From the NCBI RefSeq assembly GCF_016806125.1, contig NZ_CP047166.1, positions 2,666,001-2,730,000 of the forward strand: a DNA stretch of 64,000 bases, written 5' to 3'. This stretch comes from Ponticoccus alexandrii. Its GTDB lineage: Bacteria; Pseudomonadota; Alphaproteobacteria; Rhodobacterales; Rhodobacteraceae. Positions 26,306-35,744 of the stretch are shown here, piece after piece; the first letter of the stretch is position 1; each line of letters opens with the position of its first letter. The notes beneath the pieces were generated by a model that worked only from the letters and a program-made list of their open reading frames with translations, was not told the origin of the DNA and did no database searches. Position numbers and translations under genes: made by a program.

Positions 26306-26974
26306 TCACCAGCCCGGCGCCCTCTCCAGCCCCGCCAGCAGGGCGTCGAGGCAATCGATCGGCAGGATCAGCAGCATCAGCGGCGCCTCCAGCGTCAACG
26401 TCACCGGCCCAAGCGCCTCGTTCGAGGTTCCGCCCTGCACGGCGGGCGAGAAATCGAGGCCGTCAATCGGCCAGCGCACCCCCTCGGACCGCCCCCGCAC
26501 CGGCCCCATGGGAAAGAGCGAGACCCGCTCTCCCGCCGGAAGATCCAGCGCCAGACGGGGCGGGCAGAGGCAGACCACATCTTCGGCCCCCACCAGCACA
26601 CAGCGCTGCGCCGCGCGCCGGACAAGCACGATCATCGCCGCAAGCTGGTGGTCCAGCCGCTTGCCGAGAAAGCCGTGGCCCAGAATCAGGGGGGCCGCAA
26701 TCGAACGCAGCCCCTTGTCGAAATCGGTGCTGTCCTGTTCGGATATCTCGTGCAGGACATGCGCCGGAATCCGCGCCCGTATTTCCGGGCGCAGAGAATC
26801 CATGTCCCCGATAACCGCATCCGGCGTCCGGCCTGCCGCCAGAACCGCCTCTGTCCCGCCATCGGCGGCCACGACCACGCGTCCGGTCATCGCGGCTTTC
26901 AAGGCGGGCAGATGGCAGGCGCCACCCCCGACAAGGACAACCGTCTCCGGGCTTTCTACAATCTTATCATTCAT
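26306..26974 (-). CDS. Thiamine diphosphokinase (thiamine pyrophosphokinase)
   Basis: A 222-residue protein matching the ThiN-type thiamine pyrophosphokinase: VAADGG near residue 36, GDMDS near residue 56, QDSTDFDKGL, and GKRLDHQLAA. It transfers pyrophosphate from ATP to thiamine to make TPP. It is divergent from the large acidic-protein gene, with a 138-bp relatively AT-rich gap that holds both promoters. No TPP riboswitch was recognised. Confidence 0.87.
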   Translation of the reverse strand: MNDKIVESPETVVLVGGGACHLPALKAAMTGRVVVAADGGTEAVLAAGRTPDAVIGDMDSLRPEIRARIPAHVLHEISEQDSTDFDKGLRSIAAPLILGHGFLGKRLDHQLAAMIVLVRRAAQRCVLVGAEDVVCLCPPRLALDLPAGERVSLFPMGPVRGRSEGVRWPIDGLDFSPAVQGGTSNEALGPVTLTLEAPLMLLILPIDCLDALLAGLERAPGW

Positions 26975-27112
26975 GGCGAATTAATGGCGCTTTGGGAAAC
27001 CGACCACAATCAGGTCACGAAATGATACGCTCCCGGGCACAGATTCGGTCGGCTTTCGTCCCGGTGATCGTAGTAAACACTTTGTTGCAAAACGAATGAA
27101 AGTGAGCAGCAC

Positions 27113-29743
27113 ATGGTGAGTTCGAGCAAGATCCTGACGGTGTCCTACGGCACCTTCTCGTGCACCGCCGAAGGGTTCGACGACCCGCTCGCCGTGGTCA
27201 AGGATACCACGCAGTTCTTTCGCGGCGTCGTCGGTGAGGATCGCTTCTTTGGCGCGGAGCCCCCGCAATTCGACCCGGAGCTGGCGACGGAACTGATGCG
27301 CGAACAGCTGGGCTCCGCCCATGGCGCGGGCACCGTTTCGCTGGGACGGCCCGGCGCCGCCTCTTCCGGCGCGATGACCGCCGCTCTCTCGGCCGGTCCC
27401 GCCCGCGCCCGGGCCGAAGCCCCCGCCCTGCCCGACGACGACACGATCGAGGCGACCGCCGTCCTGACGGAACGTCCGCTGACCGACGGCGGCCTGACCG
27501 CGCCGCTGGCGCAGGATGCCGCCCCGGCCGCCGCGCCCCGGCCCGATCCCGGCCTCGACGCGACCCCGGCAGAGGGGCTGCGCGCCGATCCCGAAGCTCC
27601 GCCCCCGGTGACCGACGTGGCCCCGGACGATGGGCTGACCCCGGCCCTCGACAGCGCCGATCTTGCAAAAACGTCACAGCAGGCGATTGCGGGCGACCCT
27701 GGCGCGACGGATGCCATTGCCCCCTCCGCCGCCATGGTGGAAACCGCCGAAACCCCGGTCGGGGCTGCCACCCCGACCATGGTCCACGAGGCATCGGCCT
27801 TGGAGGGGGGCGCGCCTGCTCCGCGTCCCTCCGACCATGGGGGCATCGCCGCCAAGCTCGACCGGATTCGCGCCGTCGTGGCCGGGAACGCCGGTGCCCC
27901 CGTCGCTGCGGTGGCCGCTGCCGCAGGCCCGACGGGGCCCCAGGCCTTCGTGACCGAGCCCCCGGCGCAGGAAACCTACGACACCGACAGCCGCGAAGAG
28001 GACGAGACGTCCGGCCCCGGGGACGAGGTCGATGATGCCGCGCTCTCCGCCCTGCTGACCGAGCTGGAAGCCGGAAACATGGGCGCAGAGGCCGAGGAGC
28101 CCGCCTTGAAGGCCGGGGAAGAGACGGCGGAAGACGATGCCGACAGCCGCTTCGCGGACAGCATCGCCGGACTGATGGCCGAGGAACGGTCCATGGCAGA
28201 GGGCATCGGTGCTCTGCCAGTCGATAACCCGGACGCCCCGGCGGCGGTTTCCGCATGGGACATGGACGACGAGGATGACCGCCAGCCCTTCGAATCCTTC
28301 GACGATGCCGAAATCTCCGACGAGATGATGCCCGCCGCGACGGCCGGCACAGAGATCGACGAGGACAACGAGGATGAGGGCTTCGACGACGAAGCCCTCG
28401 CACCCCGGCCCGAAGCACCGAAGCCCGCACCGACCCCGATCCGCGCCCGCGTGGTGAAGGTCAAGCGCGCGGACTTCGAAAAGGCCGTCGCTTCTGGCAG
28501 GCTGGAAGAGATCGAGGACGACAGGCCCGCACCCGCCACGGGCAGCAGCCTCTCTGCCGAGGAAGAAGAAGAACTCGCCCGCGAACTCGCCGCCGTGAAA
28601 GCAGAGCTTTCCGCCGGTTTCGACGACTGGGACGACGAGGACGACGAGGACGAAGGCGAGGACGTGGAGATCGCCGCCACCAAGGACGCCGATGCGGATG
28701 CCGCTGCCAGTGACTGGGACGCGGACGATCTGGACGACGAGGAAGACGAAGACGACTTCGACGCCCGCCTGACCACCGCCACCAGCACCGAAGCGCTTTC
28801 CGGCACCGGTGCAGAACCGCTGCGCCTCGACAACCCCATTACGCGGCCGGATCGCGACTGGGGCACCGATATCAACGCGCTCGACGCCCGGGCCTCTGCC
28901 GCCTTCGGCCAGGACCAGGCGAAGGACGAAGACGGCGAAGATGCGGAGGATACCAGCCGTCTTGCCATCGACGAGGCGGTTCGCGACAGCGCCCGCAAGG
29001 CGGTGAAGATGGCCAGCCCCGCCCGCGCCATGCTGACAGAGCGCGAGGTGGCGGATCAGGACACCTCGCGGCTGATCGACCAGACCAACTCCGAGATGGA
29101 CGAACCCGAAGGCAACCGGCGGCGCTCTGCCATCGCGCATCTGCGCGCCGCCGTCGCCGCGACCAAGGCGGACAGACTGCTGGGCCGCAAGGCGCAGGCC
29201 GAGGACGAGGAAGAGGCCTATCGCGAAGACCTTGCCAGCGTTGTGCGCCCGCGCCGCCCGCAGGCGCCCGCCGAACGGACAGAGCGTCCCGCCCAGCCCG
29301 CGGCCCCGCTGAAGCTGGTGGCCGAACAGCGGGTCGGTGAAGAGGCCGCGCCTGCCGCCACGCCGCAGACCGTGCCGATCCGCCCGCGCCGCGTGCGCCG
29401 GGTGGCCGACGCACCGTCCCCGCGCGACCTTGCCCGGTCCGAAGAGGACGAGGCCAGCACCTCCGGCTTCGCCTCTTACGCGGAAAGCGTCGGTGCGGAC
29501 GCCCTGCCCGAACTGCTGGAAGCCGCCGCCGCCTACATGTCCTACGTCGAGGGCCGCGACCAGTTCTCCCGCCCGCAGCTGATGACCACCGTCCGGCAGG
29601 CCGAGGTCACGGAATCCAGCCGCGAGGACCGGCTGCGCAGCTTCGGCCAGCTTCTGCGCGAGGGTAAGATCCGCAAGACCACCGGCGGCCGCTTCACCGC
29701 CTCGGACCGGATCAGCTTCCGCCCCGACCGCGAAGCGGTGTGA
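27113..29743 (+). CDS. Large acidic, low-complexity protein of unknown function
   Basis: I do not recognise a functional family. The 876-residue protein has a conserved-looking N-terminal part (about 1-65, SKILTVSYGTFSCTAEG), a long disordered Ala/Pro/Asp/Glu-rich middle with acidic runs such as DDWDDEDDEDEGED, a basic PIRPRRVRRV motif near 755, and an ordered C-terminal segment (about 785-876) including YMSYVEGRDQFSRPQLM and FTASDRISF. There is no signal peptide or membrane helix. Codon use matches its neighbours. It lies between the thiamine kinase and secG-pyrG. The ordered ends with a disordered middle suggest a scaffold or tether, but that is inference. Confidence 0.85.
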   Translation: MVSSSKILTVSYGTFSCTAEGFDDPLAVVKDTTQFFRGVVGEDRFFGAEPPQFDPELATELMREQLGSAHGAGTVSLGRPGAASSGAMTAALSAGPARARAEAPALPDDDTIEATAVLTERPLTDGGLTAPLAQDAAPAAAPRPDPGLDATPAEGLRADPEAPPPVTDVAPDDGLTPALDSADLAKTSQQAIAGDPGATDAIAPSAAMVETAETPVGAATPTMVHEASALEGGAPAPRPSDHGGIAAKLDRIRAVVAGNAGAPVAAVAAAAGPTGPQAFVTEPPAQETYDTDSREEDETSGPGDEVDDAALSALLTELEAGNMGAEAEEPALKAGEETAEDDADSRFADSIAGLMAEERSMAEGIGALPVDNPDAPAAVSAWDMDDEDDRQPFESFDDAEISDEMMPAATAGTEIDEDNEDEGFDDEALAPRPEAPKPAPTPIRARVVKVKRADFEKAVASGRLEEIEDDRPAPATGSSLSAEEEEELARELAAVKAELSAGFDDWDDEDDEDEGEDVEIAATKDADADAAASDWDADDLDDEEDEDDFDARLTTATSTEALSGTGAEPLRLDNPITRPDRDWGTDINALDARASAAFGQDQAKDEDGEDAEDTSRLAIDEAVRDSARKAVKMASPARAMLTEREVADQDTSRLIDQTNSEMDEPEGNRRRSAIAHLRAAVAATKADRLLGRKAQAEDEEEAYREDLASVVRPRRPQAPAERTERPAQPAAPLKLVAEQRVGEEAAPAATPQTVPIRPRRVRRVADAPSPRDLARSEEDEASTSGFASYAESVGADALPELLEAAAAYMSYVEGRDQFSRPQLMTTVRQAEVTESSREDRLRSFGQLLREGKIRKTTGGRFTASDRISFRPDREAV

Positions 29744-29980
29744 CCCCCGGTCGCCGCGCCCCGCCGGGCCGGCCCGTGACACCATGCCCCGCCCGCCGCC
29801 TGTGAACCGGGTCGGCGGGCGGGCGCTTTTCGGCGCAGCCGGAACAGAGTCGCCCCCGGCCCGGCGGCACAGCGCCCGGCGCCGCGCCGCCCATCCCGCC
29901 GCCGGGGCAATGCCCGCTTGCACCCCGCGCCCCGATCCCATACATCACCCCCGATACCTTCGACCGATGCACTGGGCCCC

Positions 29981-30352
29981 ATGGAAAACGTCATCCTGAT
30001 CATCCACCTTCTCCTTGCCCTCGGCCTGATCGGGGTCGTGCTGCTGCAACGATCCGAGGGCGGCGGCCTTGGCATGGGTGGCGGCGGCGGCGCGATGAGC
30101 GCCCGCAGTCAGGCCACGGCGCTCGGCAAGGTCACCTGGATTCTCGCCATCGCCTTCATCGTGACGTCGATCACGCTGACGATCTTCGCGGCGCGCAATG
30201 CATCGGGTTCTTCGATCCTCGACCGGCTCGGCTCTGGCCCTGCCGCCGAGCAATCCGAGGACGCAGATGCCCCGGCACTCGACTTCGAGCTTCCCCCGCC
30301 CTCCGCGGAGGAGGGCAATGCCGACGCGCCCCTGACACCGCGCGCCGACTGA
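29981..30352 (+). CDS. secG: Preprotein translocase subunit SecG
   Basis: A 123-residue protein with two membrane helices (about 2-20 and 50-72) joined by the Gly-rich SecG loop GGGLGMGGGGGAMS. SecG forms the SecYEG channel with SecY and SecE and helps SecA-driven export. The C-terminal 45 residues are an acidic Pro/Ala-rich tail common in alphaproteobacterial SecG. The ATG at 29981 begins the first helix directly. pyrG follows 192 bp downstream on the same strand. Confidence 0.9.
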   Translation: MENVILIIHLLLALGLIGVVLLQRSEGGGLGMGGGGGAMSARSQATALGKVTWILAIAFIVTSITLTIFAARNASGSSILDRLGSGPAAEQSEDADAPALDFELPPPSAEEGNADAPLTPRAD

Positions 30353-30377
30353 TCCACTAGACATGGCCTGAACATAT

Positions 30378-30404
30378 CCGACCGCAACAGCATCTTGCGG
30401 TCGG
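30378..30404. promoter_or_regulatory. Perfect 10-bp hairpin between secG and pyrG
   Basis: CCGACCGCAA and TTGCGGTCGG flank a 7-nt loop, 25 bp after the secG stop. No T-run follows, so intrinsic termination is uncertain; it may stabilise the secG message or be a leader element for pyrG. Confidence 0.4.
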
Positions 30405-30544
30405 CTGGACAAACCGTTCCGAATCCACTAAGCGTCAAATCCCGTGATGCTGCCGTCCTCAGGGTCGGCGGGATGGCAAGACATTGGCTCATGGTCCAGC
30501 AGGAACCGGGTCAGAACACAGTCAGAATTCACGGGGTCGCCCAC

Positions 30545-32188
30545 ATGGCACGCTTTATCTTCATCACCGGCGGTGTGGTTTCTTCGCTCGGCAAGGGCCT
30601 CGCCTCTGCCGCGCTCGGGGCGCTGTTGCAGGCGCGTGGCTACTCTGTCCGGCTGCGCAAGCTCGACCCCTATCTGAACGTCGATCCCGGCACCATGTCG
30701 CCCTTCGAGCACGGCGAGGTTTTCGTGACCGACGACGGCGCCGAGACCGACCTCGACCTTGGCCATTACGAACGCTTCACCGGTGTCGCGGCGCGCAAGA
30801 CCGACTCGATTTCCTCGGGGCGCATCTACACCAACGTGCTCGAGAAGGAGCGCCGCGGCGACTACCTTGGCAAGACGATCCAGGTGATCCCGCACGTCAC
30901 CAATGAGATCAAGGACTTCATCTCGATCGGCGAGGACGAGGTCGACTTCATGCTCTGCGAGATCGGCGGCACCGTCGGCGATATCGAGGGCCTGCCCTTC
31001 TTCGAGGCGATCCGCCAGTTCTCGCAGGACAAGCCGCGCGGTCAGTGCGTCTTCATGCATCTGACGCTGCTGCCCTACATCAAGGCCTCCGGCGAGCTGA
31101 AGACCAAGCCCACGCAGCACTCCGTCAAGGAGCTGCGCTCCATCGGTCTGGCGCCCGACATCCTCGTCTGCCGCTCGGAAGGACCGATCCCGGTGAAAGA
31201 GCGCGAGAAGCTGGCGCTGTTCTGCAACGTGCGCCCCGACAGCGTGATCGCCGCGCAGGACCTGAAGTCGATCTACGAGGCCCCCATCGCCTACCACCGC
31301 GAGGGGCTGGACCAGGCGGTGCTGGATGCCTTCGGCATCGCCCCCGCGCCCAAGCCCAACCTCGACAAGTGGGAGGACGTGGCCGACCGCGTCTTCAATC
31401 CCGAGGGCGAAGTGACGGTGGCCATCGTCGGCAAGTACACGCAGCTGGAAGACGCCTACAAATCCATCGCCGAGGCCCTGACCCACGGCGGCATGGCCAA
31501 CCGCGTCAAGGTCAACATCGAGTGGGTCGACGCCGAGCTTTTCGACCGCGAGGACCCGGCCCCGCATCTGGAGAACTACGACGCGATCCTCGTGCCCGGC
31601 GGCTTTGGCGAGCGCGGCACCGAGGGCAAGATCAAGGCCGCGCAATACGCGCGCGAGCACAAGATCCCCTACCTCGGCATCTGCCTTGGCATGCAGATGG
31701 CGGTGATCGAGGCCGCCCGCAACGTCGCGGGCGTGGCCAAGGCGGGATCGGAGGAGTTCGACCACGAGGCTGGAGAGAAGCGCTTCGAGCCGGTCGTTTA
31801 TCACCTGAAAGAGTGGGTGCAGGGCAACGAGAAGGTCAACCGCCGCCCCGACGACGCCAAGGGTGGTACCATGCGCCTTGGCGCCTACGACGCGGTGCTG
31901 GCCGAGGGATCGAAGGTGGCGAAGGTCTACGGCACCACGGCCATCGACGAGCGCCACCGCCACCGCTACGAGGTGGACGTGACCTACAAGGCCAAGCTGG
32001 AAGAGGCGGGCCTGTGCTTCTCCGGCATGTCGCCGGACGGCCGCCTGCCCGAGATCGTGGAATGGCCCGATCACCCGTGGTTCATCGGCGTCCAGTTCCA
32101 CCCCGAGCTGAAATCGAAACCCTTTGACCCCCACCCGCTTTTCCGCGACTTTGTCCGGGCGGCGAAAGAGGTGTCGCGGTTGGTCTAG
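30545..32188 (+). CDS. pyrG: CTP synthase
   Basis: A 547-residue enzyme that makes CTP from UTP, ATP and glutamine. The N-terminal synthetase domain shows [14 protein letters not shown] and [15 protein letters not shown]; the C-terminal class I amidotransferase domain has the nucleophile Cys in LGICLGMQ and a His/Glu pair in QFHPE. Length is normal for the family. The ATG at 30545 starts [10 protein letters not shown], the standard N-terminus. It converges with the decayed YaaC-like gene, whose 3' end overlaps the last bases. Confidence 0.97.
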   Translation: MARFIFITGGVVSSLGKGLASAALGALLQARGYSVRLRKLDPYLNVDPGTMSPFEHGEVFVTDDGAETDLDLGHYERFTGVAARKTDSISSGRIYTNVLEKERRGDYLGKTIQVIPHVTNEIKDFISIGEDEVDFMLCEIGGTVGDIEGLPFFEAIRQFSQDKPRGQCVFMHLTLLPYIKASGELKTKPTQHSVKELRSIGLAPDILVCRSEGPIPVKEREKLALFCNVRPDSVIAAQDLKSIYEAPIAYHREGLDQAVLDAFGIAPAPKPNLDKWEDVADRVFNPEGEVTVAIVGKYTQLEDAYKSIAEALTHGGMANRVKVNIEWVDAELFDREDPAPHLENYDAILVPGGFGERGTEGKIKAAQYAREHKIPYLGICLGMQMAVIEAARNVAGVAKAGSEEFDHEAGEKRFEPVVYHLKEWVQGNEKVNRRPDDAKGGTMRLGAYDAVLAEGSKVAKVYGTTAIDERHRHRYEVDVTYKAKLEEAGLCFSGMSPDGRLPEIVEWPDHPWFIGVQFHPELKSKPFDPHPLFRDFVRAAKEVSRLV

Positions 32189-33117
32189 CGGACTTTCGGC
32201 GGCCAAAACTGGCAGCCAGTAATCTCAGTTGCAATTTGATCTATGAATTGATCAAGGCAGCCTTCGACAAATTCAGAAATCAACCAGTTTGCTTTCCCAG
32301 ACATGTGCCGATCCAGACCGGCTGGATCATACCGAGACAATTCGCTCAGACGATGCATAGCGGCGAACACAAGCAGCACAGTGTGCCTACCCCCTGCCTT
32401 GTTGTTGTCGCTTTGCTTCTTTAAATACCAAAGGTCTCGATTTCCTGTTATGTTGACAACTAAGCGACGCGTTTGAGCATGATAATTCTGAAGCCCCCCG
32501 ATTGCGCCAGCGAGCTTTTCTTGGATTTATCGCCCCTTAAACCACCTAAAGTTCTTTTTTCGCCGCACAAATTTTTTGCCATCCAGCTCGAAGGTCTCGA
32601 ACGAAGAAGGCAGATTAGATAACCGCCGATTATCAGAAAACCGAGGTATGATCTAAGCTTGAAACCATGCCTCGGATGAGTTCACCTTACGCATATAACA
32701 AGCGCCCTCCAAAGGAATGAAAAGTTCCGCTTTGGAAGTATATGTCAAGCGATACGCTCGATGAATGAAGGGAACATTCCAAAACAGATCGCTTAAGGAG
32801 TACTGTTCTTCCGTTGCGCTTTCTCCAAAGTACCGACACAATGCTGGCAGAATGCCCCCGGACTTGAAGTTGACGACCTCATTTACGAGGGATGCTCTGG
32901 CATCTTCTGGACGAGTTCCGCTAACGCCATGGTGCTTGCCATGATCAAAGTTCTTGCATGTCAACAATGCTTTCGCTGCGTTCAGAAAACAATAATACAG
33001 AATTAATGGACGGGCTTGCACAGGCGCATTATGGCTGGCATCAGCAAAACGTCGAGCCTGCTGCCAGAAAGAAAGGCTCTCGGTTGAGGAATTTCCTTTT
33101 AAGCCAAAGCTCCACAT
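32185..33117 (-). pseudogene. Decayed YaaC-like gene with two in-frame stops
   Basis: Reading one minus-strand frame from 33117 to 32185 gives about 310 codons, the usual length of YaaC-family proteins, interrupted by TAG (32653-32655) and TAA (32527-32529). The first part (FWQQARRF, ILYYCFLNAAKALL) and the last part (LSELSRYDP, ISEFVEGCLDQF, EITG) resemble YaaC, whose function is unknown. The frame keeps sensible protein between the stops, so this looks like recent point-mutation decay or two sequencing errors. Local G+C is about 45% (27 of 60 in 32641-32700), far below its neighbours, suggesting acquisition by transfer. Confidence 0.65.
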
Positions 33118-33304
33118 AAAGCCAATGGTTATTAGTTAATACATGCTCGGCGGAAAAATCAGCGATGTTGACACCTTTATGCATCCAAAGCCGCCTGTTA
33201 GATATTTTTATCTGCTCATTCAAAAGCCTCACTCCTTCGCATTTGCCGCATAATATCAGCTGCCATAAGTTGAACAATGCAAAGTTTAACTGCTCCATGG
33301 CCAT
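33041..33304 (-). CDS. Small AT-rich ORF overlapping the 5' end of the YaaC-like pseudogene
   Basis: The 87-residue frame (start MAMEQLNFALF) shares the low G+C of the pseudogene and overlaps it by 77 bp in another frame. It could be the displaced 5' end of the same gene after a frameshift, or a separate remnant. No family is recognised and I would not treat it as an intact gene. Confidence 0.25.
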   Translation of the reverse strand: MAMEQLNFALFNLWQLILCGKCEGVRLLNEQIKISNRRLWMHKGVNIADFSAEHVLTNNHWLYVELWLKRKFLNREPFFLAAGSTFC

Positions 33305-33481
33305 TCTCGAGCGACAGCGCCGACCCGCGGGGTGGCGCTTACGACGATCGCAGCATGGCAGTTTATGCCTGCAAAATCCGTAGACCCTCACCGTCGCACC
33401 CGGACCTCACCAAAGCGCCGCCCCGGGGGGCGGGTCGGCGCTGGCGCGGCGGCCTGCGGCCTTGATTCCGCGCCGGGTGGT

Positions 33482-33605
33482 AAGCGCGACGTTTATATCC
33501 GGCAGAGGCAACCGGTTCGTGGGGCGACAAGCGCACGTTGAACTTCCGACAGACGCAACCAGCAACCACCACCGCCGCCCACCGTAGGCCGGGCTTCAGC
33601 CCGGC
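33482..33605. repeat. Degenerate direct repeat and REP-like hairpin
   Basis: Two related copies, AAGCGCGACGTTTATATCCG (33482) and AAGCGCACGTTGAACTTCCG (33530), each continue into CAGA.GCAACC, about 48 bp apart. They are followed by GCCGGGCT-TC-AGCCCGGC (33588-33605), a perfect 8-bp stem after CCGTAG. The hairpin lies 15 bp past the stop of the next minus-strand gene but has no U-run. Confidence 0.5.
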
Positions 33606-33620
33606 TCCCCTTGCGCCCCA

Positions 33621-34088
33621 TCACCCCGCCACCAATGCCCACAGACACGCCCAGCCCGAGGCCGCTCCGCACAGCGAGTGGCCCACCTTCTCGCCCATCA
33701 GGTAGAGGAACCCCGCGAAGGCGAAGCCGTGCGTAAACAGCACCAGCCGCGCGCGGCCGTCCAGCGCCGTGCGGGTCAGCGCCGCGTTCAGGTCCGGGAA
33801 GGAGCGGTTCAGCCGCCGGTATTCGCGGCTCATGGTCGTCACGATGTCGTAGTGCTGCCGCAGCGCCGATCCGTTCACCCATGTGAACCCGGCAATCGCC
33901 ACGATGAAAAGCCCGGCGAAGACCAGCCCCATCTCCTGCGCGTAGAAATGCAGGAAGCCGAAGAGCGGGATATACGAGGTGATGAACATCCCCCAGATGA
34001 AATCGATCTTCTGCCAGGCGATCATATAGACCCGCAGGTATTCCAGCAGTTCCTTCTCGCGCGCCTCGCGCTCTATCGGGCCGTTCAT
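33621..34088 (-). CDS. Small multi-pass membrane protein of unknown function
   Basis: No family recognised. The 155-residue protein has four hydrophobic segments (about 27-47, 52-70, 113-130 and 138-155) and a charged N-terminus (NGPIEREAREKELLEYLRV). A loop of about 40 residues between the second and third helices is Arg-rich. The ATG at 34088 is preferred because it directly precedes this charged start. It is divergent from rlmJ, with 173 bp between them. Confidence 0.65.
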   Translation of the reverse strand: MNGPIEREAREKELLEYLRVYMIAWQKIDFIWGMFITSYIPLFGFLHFYAQEMGLVFAGLFIVAIAGFTWVNGSALRQHYDIVTTMSREYRRLNRSFPDLNAALTRTALDGRARLVLFTHGFAFAGFLYLMGEKVGHSLCGAASGWACLWALVAG

Positions 34089-34261
34089 GCCATGCAATAC
34101 CCTCAGCACTCGACGCCAGCCTAGCGCCGCGCCGCGCCAACTCAAGGCCGCCGTTGCGCAGGCGTCCGGGGCAGCCCAAAGCCCCCCGCAAAACCCGCCC
34201 CGCGGGCAGGACCCGGCAGTCGCCCCTTCATCCCCCCGCCGAAACCGCGTAGACCCCTGCC

Positions 34262-35038
34262 ATGCTGTCCTATCAACACGCCTATCACGCCGGAAATCTC
34301 GCTGACGTGCACAAGCACGCGGCGCTGGCCCATGTCTGCGATTACCTGACCCGCAAGGACAAGCCGCTCAGCTACATAGAGACCCACGCGGGCCGGGGTC
34401 TCTACGACCTGCGCAGCCCCGAAGCCAGCCGGACGGGCGAGGCCGAGCAGGGCATCCTGCGCGCCGCCCCGTGGTTCCCCGACGACCATCCCTATTCCCG
34501 CGCCCGCGCCCGGATCGCCCAGACCCACGGCCCCGACGCCTACCCCGGCTCGCCGCTCATCGCCCGGACGCTTTTGCGCGAGATGGACAGCCTGCACCTT
34601 GCGGAACTGCACCCGCAGGAACACGCCGCCCTGCGCAGCGCGCTGCGGGCGCCGAACGTCCATGTGCACCATCAGGACGGCTTTGCCCTGGCGCAGAGCC
34701 TTTGCCCTCCGACGCCGCGCCGGGGCCTGATGCTGGTGGACCCCAGCTGGGAGATGAAAGAGGACTACGCCTCGGTGCCGAAGTTCCTTCAGCAGATCCA
34801 TGCGAAGTGGAACGTCGGCGTGCTGATCCTGTGGTATCCGATCCTCTCGGACGCCACGCATCGCCCGATGACCCGTGCGCTGGCCGGGGCCTTCCCCGAG
34901 GGGCTGATGCACGAGGTCGCCTTCCCCCCCGCGCGCAAGGGCCACCGGATGACCGGCTCTGGCCTCTTCGCGGTGAACCCGCCCTGGGGGCTGGCCGAGG
35001 CGCTGGCGCGCCTGTCGGACCGCTTCGCCGCGCTGTGA
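34262..35038 (+). CDS. rlmJ: 23S rRNA (adenine(2030)-N(6))-methyltransferase
   Basis: A 258-residue protein aligning over its length with RlmJ: start MLSYQHAYHAGNLADVHKH, SAM motif ETHAGRGLYDL, and DPSWEMKEDY where the family has a DPPY-type catalytic motif. The Asp-Pro pair is kept while the next two residues are Ser-Trp. It should methylate A2030 in 23S rRNA. The ATG matches the family N-terminus exactly. Confidence 0.9.
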   Translation: MLSYQHAYHAGNLADVHKHAALAHVCDYLTRKDKPLSYIETHAGRGLYDLRSPEASRTGEAEQGILRAAPWFPDDHPYSRARARIAQTHGPDAYPGSPLIARTLLREMDSLHLAELHPQEHAALRSALRAPNVHVHHQDGFALAQSLCPPTPRRGLMLVDPSWEMKEDYASVPKFLQQIHAKWNVGVLILWYPILSDATHRPMTRALAGAFPEGLMHEVAFPPARKGHRMTGSGLFAVNPPWGLAEALARLSDRFAAL

Positions 35039-35125
35039 GACCCTTGGTGGCACCCCCTGTGTTTCCCCGTGACCGCGTCAGCGCGCGGTGCTAGGATTCG
35101 GACAACCGAAAAAGGGGGCAAACCC

Positions 35126-35569
35126 ATGTTCGAGCACCTGAAATCCTTCTTCGACCGCGGGGCTCCGGCGCCGAAGCCGCTGCCGGAACCGGACGCCAAG
35201 CTGGCGCTTGGTGTGCTGCTGGTCCGCACCGCTTGGGCAGACAAGGCCTATCTCTTCGAGGAAATCGAGCAGATCGACCGCATCCTCGCCCATGACAACG
35301 GGCTGAACCCGGTCGAAGCGGCCAAGATGCGTGCCACCTGCGAACGGCTGGCGCATGAGATCCATGACGACATGCACATGGCCGAGCTGATCCGCGAAAG
35401 CGTCGATTACACCCACCGCCATGAAACGGTGCAGTCGCTCTGGGCCGTCGCCCATGCGGACGGCATCACCGACGAGCGCGAATCCGCTCTGGTCGAACTG
35501 ATCGAATCGACGCTGGGGATAGAGCCGCAGGATTCCGAGGCCGCGCGGGCACAGGCCGTCATCCCCTGA
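35126..35569 (+). CDS. TerB-like (tellurite-resistance/DUF533-type) helical protein, first copy
   Basis: A 147-residue all-helical protein with the TerB pattern: LALGVLLVRTAWADKAYLFEE near the start and VAHADGITDERESALVELI near the end, both acidic helix pairs that in TerB bind metal ions. No other ter genes are near, so tellurite resistance is not implied. AAAGGGGG lies just upstream of the ATG. A paralogue follows 175 bp downstream. Confidence 0.78.
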   Translation: MFEHLKSFFDRGAPAPKPLPEPDAKLALGVLLVRTAWADKAYLFEEIEQIDRILAHDNGLNPVEAAKMRATCERLAHEIHDDMHMAELIRESVDYTHRHETVQSLWAVAHADGITDERESALVELIESTLGIEPQDSEAARAQAVIP

Positions 35570-35744
35570 CACACAAGCAGGCCGCGCCGGGATTTTCACC
35601 CTAGCCGGCCTCGTGCCGCCGCCTGACAGGCGCCCGTGCCGAGCAATGGTCATGTTTCGGGTCGTGGGAGCGCCGTGCAGTCCGATGCGCCCTTGCATAC
35701 CTCTGCCATTGTCCCCTTGCGGCGACCGGCGTATATCCAGACCC

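Noticed and set aside
27674-29941. A 755-codon minus-strand open frame opposite the acidic protein
   Set aside because: Its Gly/Arg/Val-rich composition mirrors the Ala/Asp/Glu codons of the plus-strand gene, and it lacks a ribosome site.
32185-32260. A tRNA or attachment site at the pyrG end
   Set aside because: No cloverleaf can be drawn and no matching direct repeat was found at the other side of the AT-rich patch.
32527-32655. Stop-codon read-through or recoding in the YaaC-like gene
   Set aside because: Two different stop codons (TAG, TAA) with no SECIS-like or read-through context; decay is simpler.
32653-33117. An intact short gene for a 154-residue protein
   Set aside because: The same frame continues with YaaC-like sequence past two stop codons, so a truncated remnant is more likely than a complete gene.
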